Notes under the pieces: model-generated
Told to the model about the DNA's origin: nothing
What the model saw: the letters and a program-made list of their open reading frames with translations, nothing else
Database searches by the model: none
Shown here: positions 4,631 to 5,765 of the stretch, in pieces
Position numbering within the stretch: position 1 is the first letter of the stretch
Layout: every line of letters begins with the position of its first letter
Position numbers and translations under genes: made by a program
Source of the DNA: Endomicrobium sp.
GTDB taxonomy: Bacteria > Elusimicrobiota > Endomicrobiia > Endomicrobiales > Endomicrobiaceae
Reading direction: 5' to 3'
DNA length: 5,765 bases
Assembly (NCBI GenBank): GCA_031273885.1
Contig: JAISRA010000143.1
Location: forward strand, 1-5,765

Positions 4631-5765
4631 TTATAAGCTTTTTTAAAAATCAATTTTTTCATGCTTTTTATGTCATTCTTTTAAGTAACTTTTTAATTTC
4701 TTTGCAATATCTTACATAAAATATTCTTTTACTTTATATGTATTAGGACTATATTTACTTTAAGGTATACTTCCTGCAAGTTTCAAGTTTATCTTAAGTA
4801 AAATATAATCGCCATCACAACGCAAGTTTGCATTTTCAGTATATTTTGTCGTATACACCCACCCACATAATTTATTTGTCCACATATTCCGACTATCTCT
4901 TTTTTAGCTATACTATAACCATCATTCTTTAGAATATTTCTTTATCATTATTTTCGTTTCTGACGATTCCTAATTGTATTTGCAAAAAGCCAATTCCAAA
5001 TAGCTTCAACTTTATATTATCACTAACCTCATTTTAGTAATATATTTCATAATTCTTAATTTTTCCTATCTCATTACTTAATGTAACGTTTGCAAATTTT
5101 CCGCTTAAAGTTTTATAGCTAAAAATCCCATAAACTTTTTTTATCGAATCTCTCGATTCTTAAAAGAACTTTCAATTTGCTTGTTTTATCATCCAACTTA
5201 AGATTGTCTAAACTTTCAACATTTATAATATCTGTATTTATAACACTTGCGGCATGTCCTGAGAAATTCGATGTTGCGTCATTGTTATTCTTTATAATAT
5301 TTACAGCTAAATTTGCGCCTTTCATAAACTAAATAAATACGCTATTGTTTTTATGTATTCGTTGCTCTTATTACGCTTATTGCCAAGTTAAAAGTTTCTA
5401 ACCTGTGTTATTGTTATACGAAGCACATATTGTATTAGAAGATTACATTGCCGTTACAAGATTGTGTATATCACACTATTTTCTCAATTGGCGCTACTTA
5501 CTCTAAATATTGTTTCGGTAAACTTACTTATATTTATAAATACTATTATCTCCAATATCTTAACTTTTTCTGGAAATGTCAACTTTGATACCAAACTATT
5601 TTCTTCTCCTACATTCTTAGACGCTAATATTTATTAGCGGCACTAATCGCAGTCTTTATTTATCTTGAGGAGAACTACCTGACTTCTACTACTTTATTTC
5701 ATACCTCCTCATCCATATTCTCTACAATTATTTCTTCAGCTAATGACATTTTCTCTGCAACTTTT
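4631..5765 (-). pseudogene. Decayed large exported protein gene, AsmA-like (partial)
   Basis: The minus strand carries successive protein-like fragments in changing frames, broken by stops. Fragments: KVAEKMSLAEEIIVEN from 5764; SKLTFPEKVKILEIIVFIN then SKFTETIFRVSSAN at about 5615-5475; ETFNLAISVIRATNT at about 5398; GANLAVNIIKNNNDATSNF onward to LWDF (5119-5325, the longest intact piece, 68 codons); IAKKEIVGICGQINYV at about 4911; and GDYILLKINLKLAGSIP with SPNTYKVKEYF and DIAKKLKSYL in one frame from 4858 to the stop at 4631, with four in-frame nonsense codons on the way. The alternating strand-like pieces and an end of the form 'kinlkLaGsi...SPNt...ak+L' recall AsmA/TamB-type envelope proteins, but this is recognition by style without an alignment. 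The gene continues beyond 5765. That it is broken is well supported; the family name is not. Confidence 0.55.

Noticed and set aside
4300..5765. A CRISPR array or mobile element in the gene-poor region.
   Set aside because: There are no regularly spaced repeats, no transposase-like fragments and no clear terminal inverted repeats. Ordered protein-like fragments explain the region better.

Overview
The window holds a complete riboflavin (vitamin B2) biosynthesis operon on the minus strand, a pair of tRNA genes downstream of it, and a roughly 1.5 kb stretch of decaying genes upstream of it. The DNA is strongly AT-rich. Coding genes favour A/T-ending codons and Lys/Ile/Asn residues, the two tRNAs do not encode CCA, and nearly a third of the window is recognisable only as broken reading frames. 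Together this suggests a bacterium undergoing genome reduction, such as a host-restricted or endosymbiotic lineage. An Endomicrobium-like member of the Elusimicrobiota is one candidate, but that is a guess from style and not a demonstrated assignment.

Layout, reading leftward (minus strand, so from high to low coordinates). (1) 5765 to 4631: a heavily mutated large gene, cut by the window edge, whose fragments read like an AsmA-type envelope protein, followed by an AT-only terminator-like hairpin (4580-4616). (2) 4539 to 4269: a short lysine-rich gene with a good ribosome-binding site but a lost start codon and at least one frameshift. (3) 4268 to 3989: a non-coding leader with a degenerate dispersed-repeat-like segment (4091-4119) and a hairpin plus palindrome just before ribD. 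(4) 3988 to 322: ribD, ribE, ribBA, ribH, in the order known from Bacillus subtilis. (5) 309 to 277: overlapping terminator-like and promoter-like signals. (6) 193 to 44: tRNA-Lys(UUU) then tRNA-Glu(UUC), 4 nt apart.

The four rib genes cover the pathway from GTP and ribulose 5-phosphate to riboflavin apart from the dephosphorylation step. The RibA half of RibBA opens GTP, and RibD deaminates and then reduces the product. The RibB half makes dihydroxybutanone phosphate, RibH joins the two branches into lumazine, and RibE dismutates lumazine to riboflavin. All four look intact while the genes next to them have decayed, which suggests that flavin synthesis is under selection here. No FMN riboswitch is recognisable upstream of ribD. 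I found no wholly new system. The most interesting points are the apparent repeat-derived C-terminal tail on RibD, the missing FMN riboswitch, and the sharp contrast between the intact operon and the decayed genes beside it.
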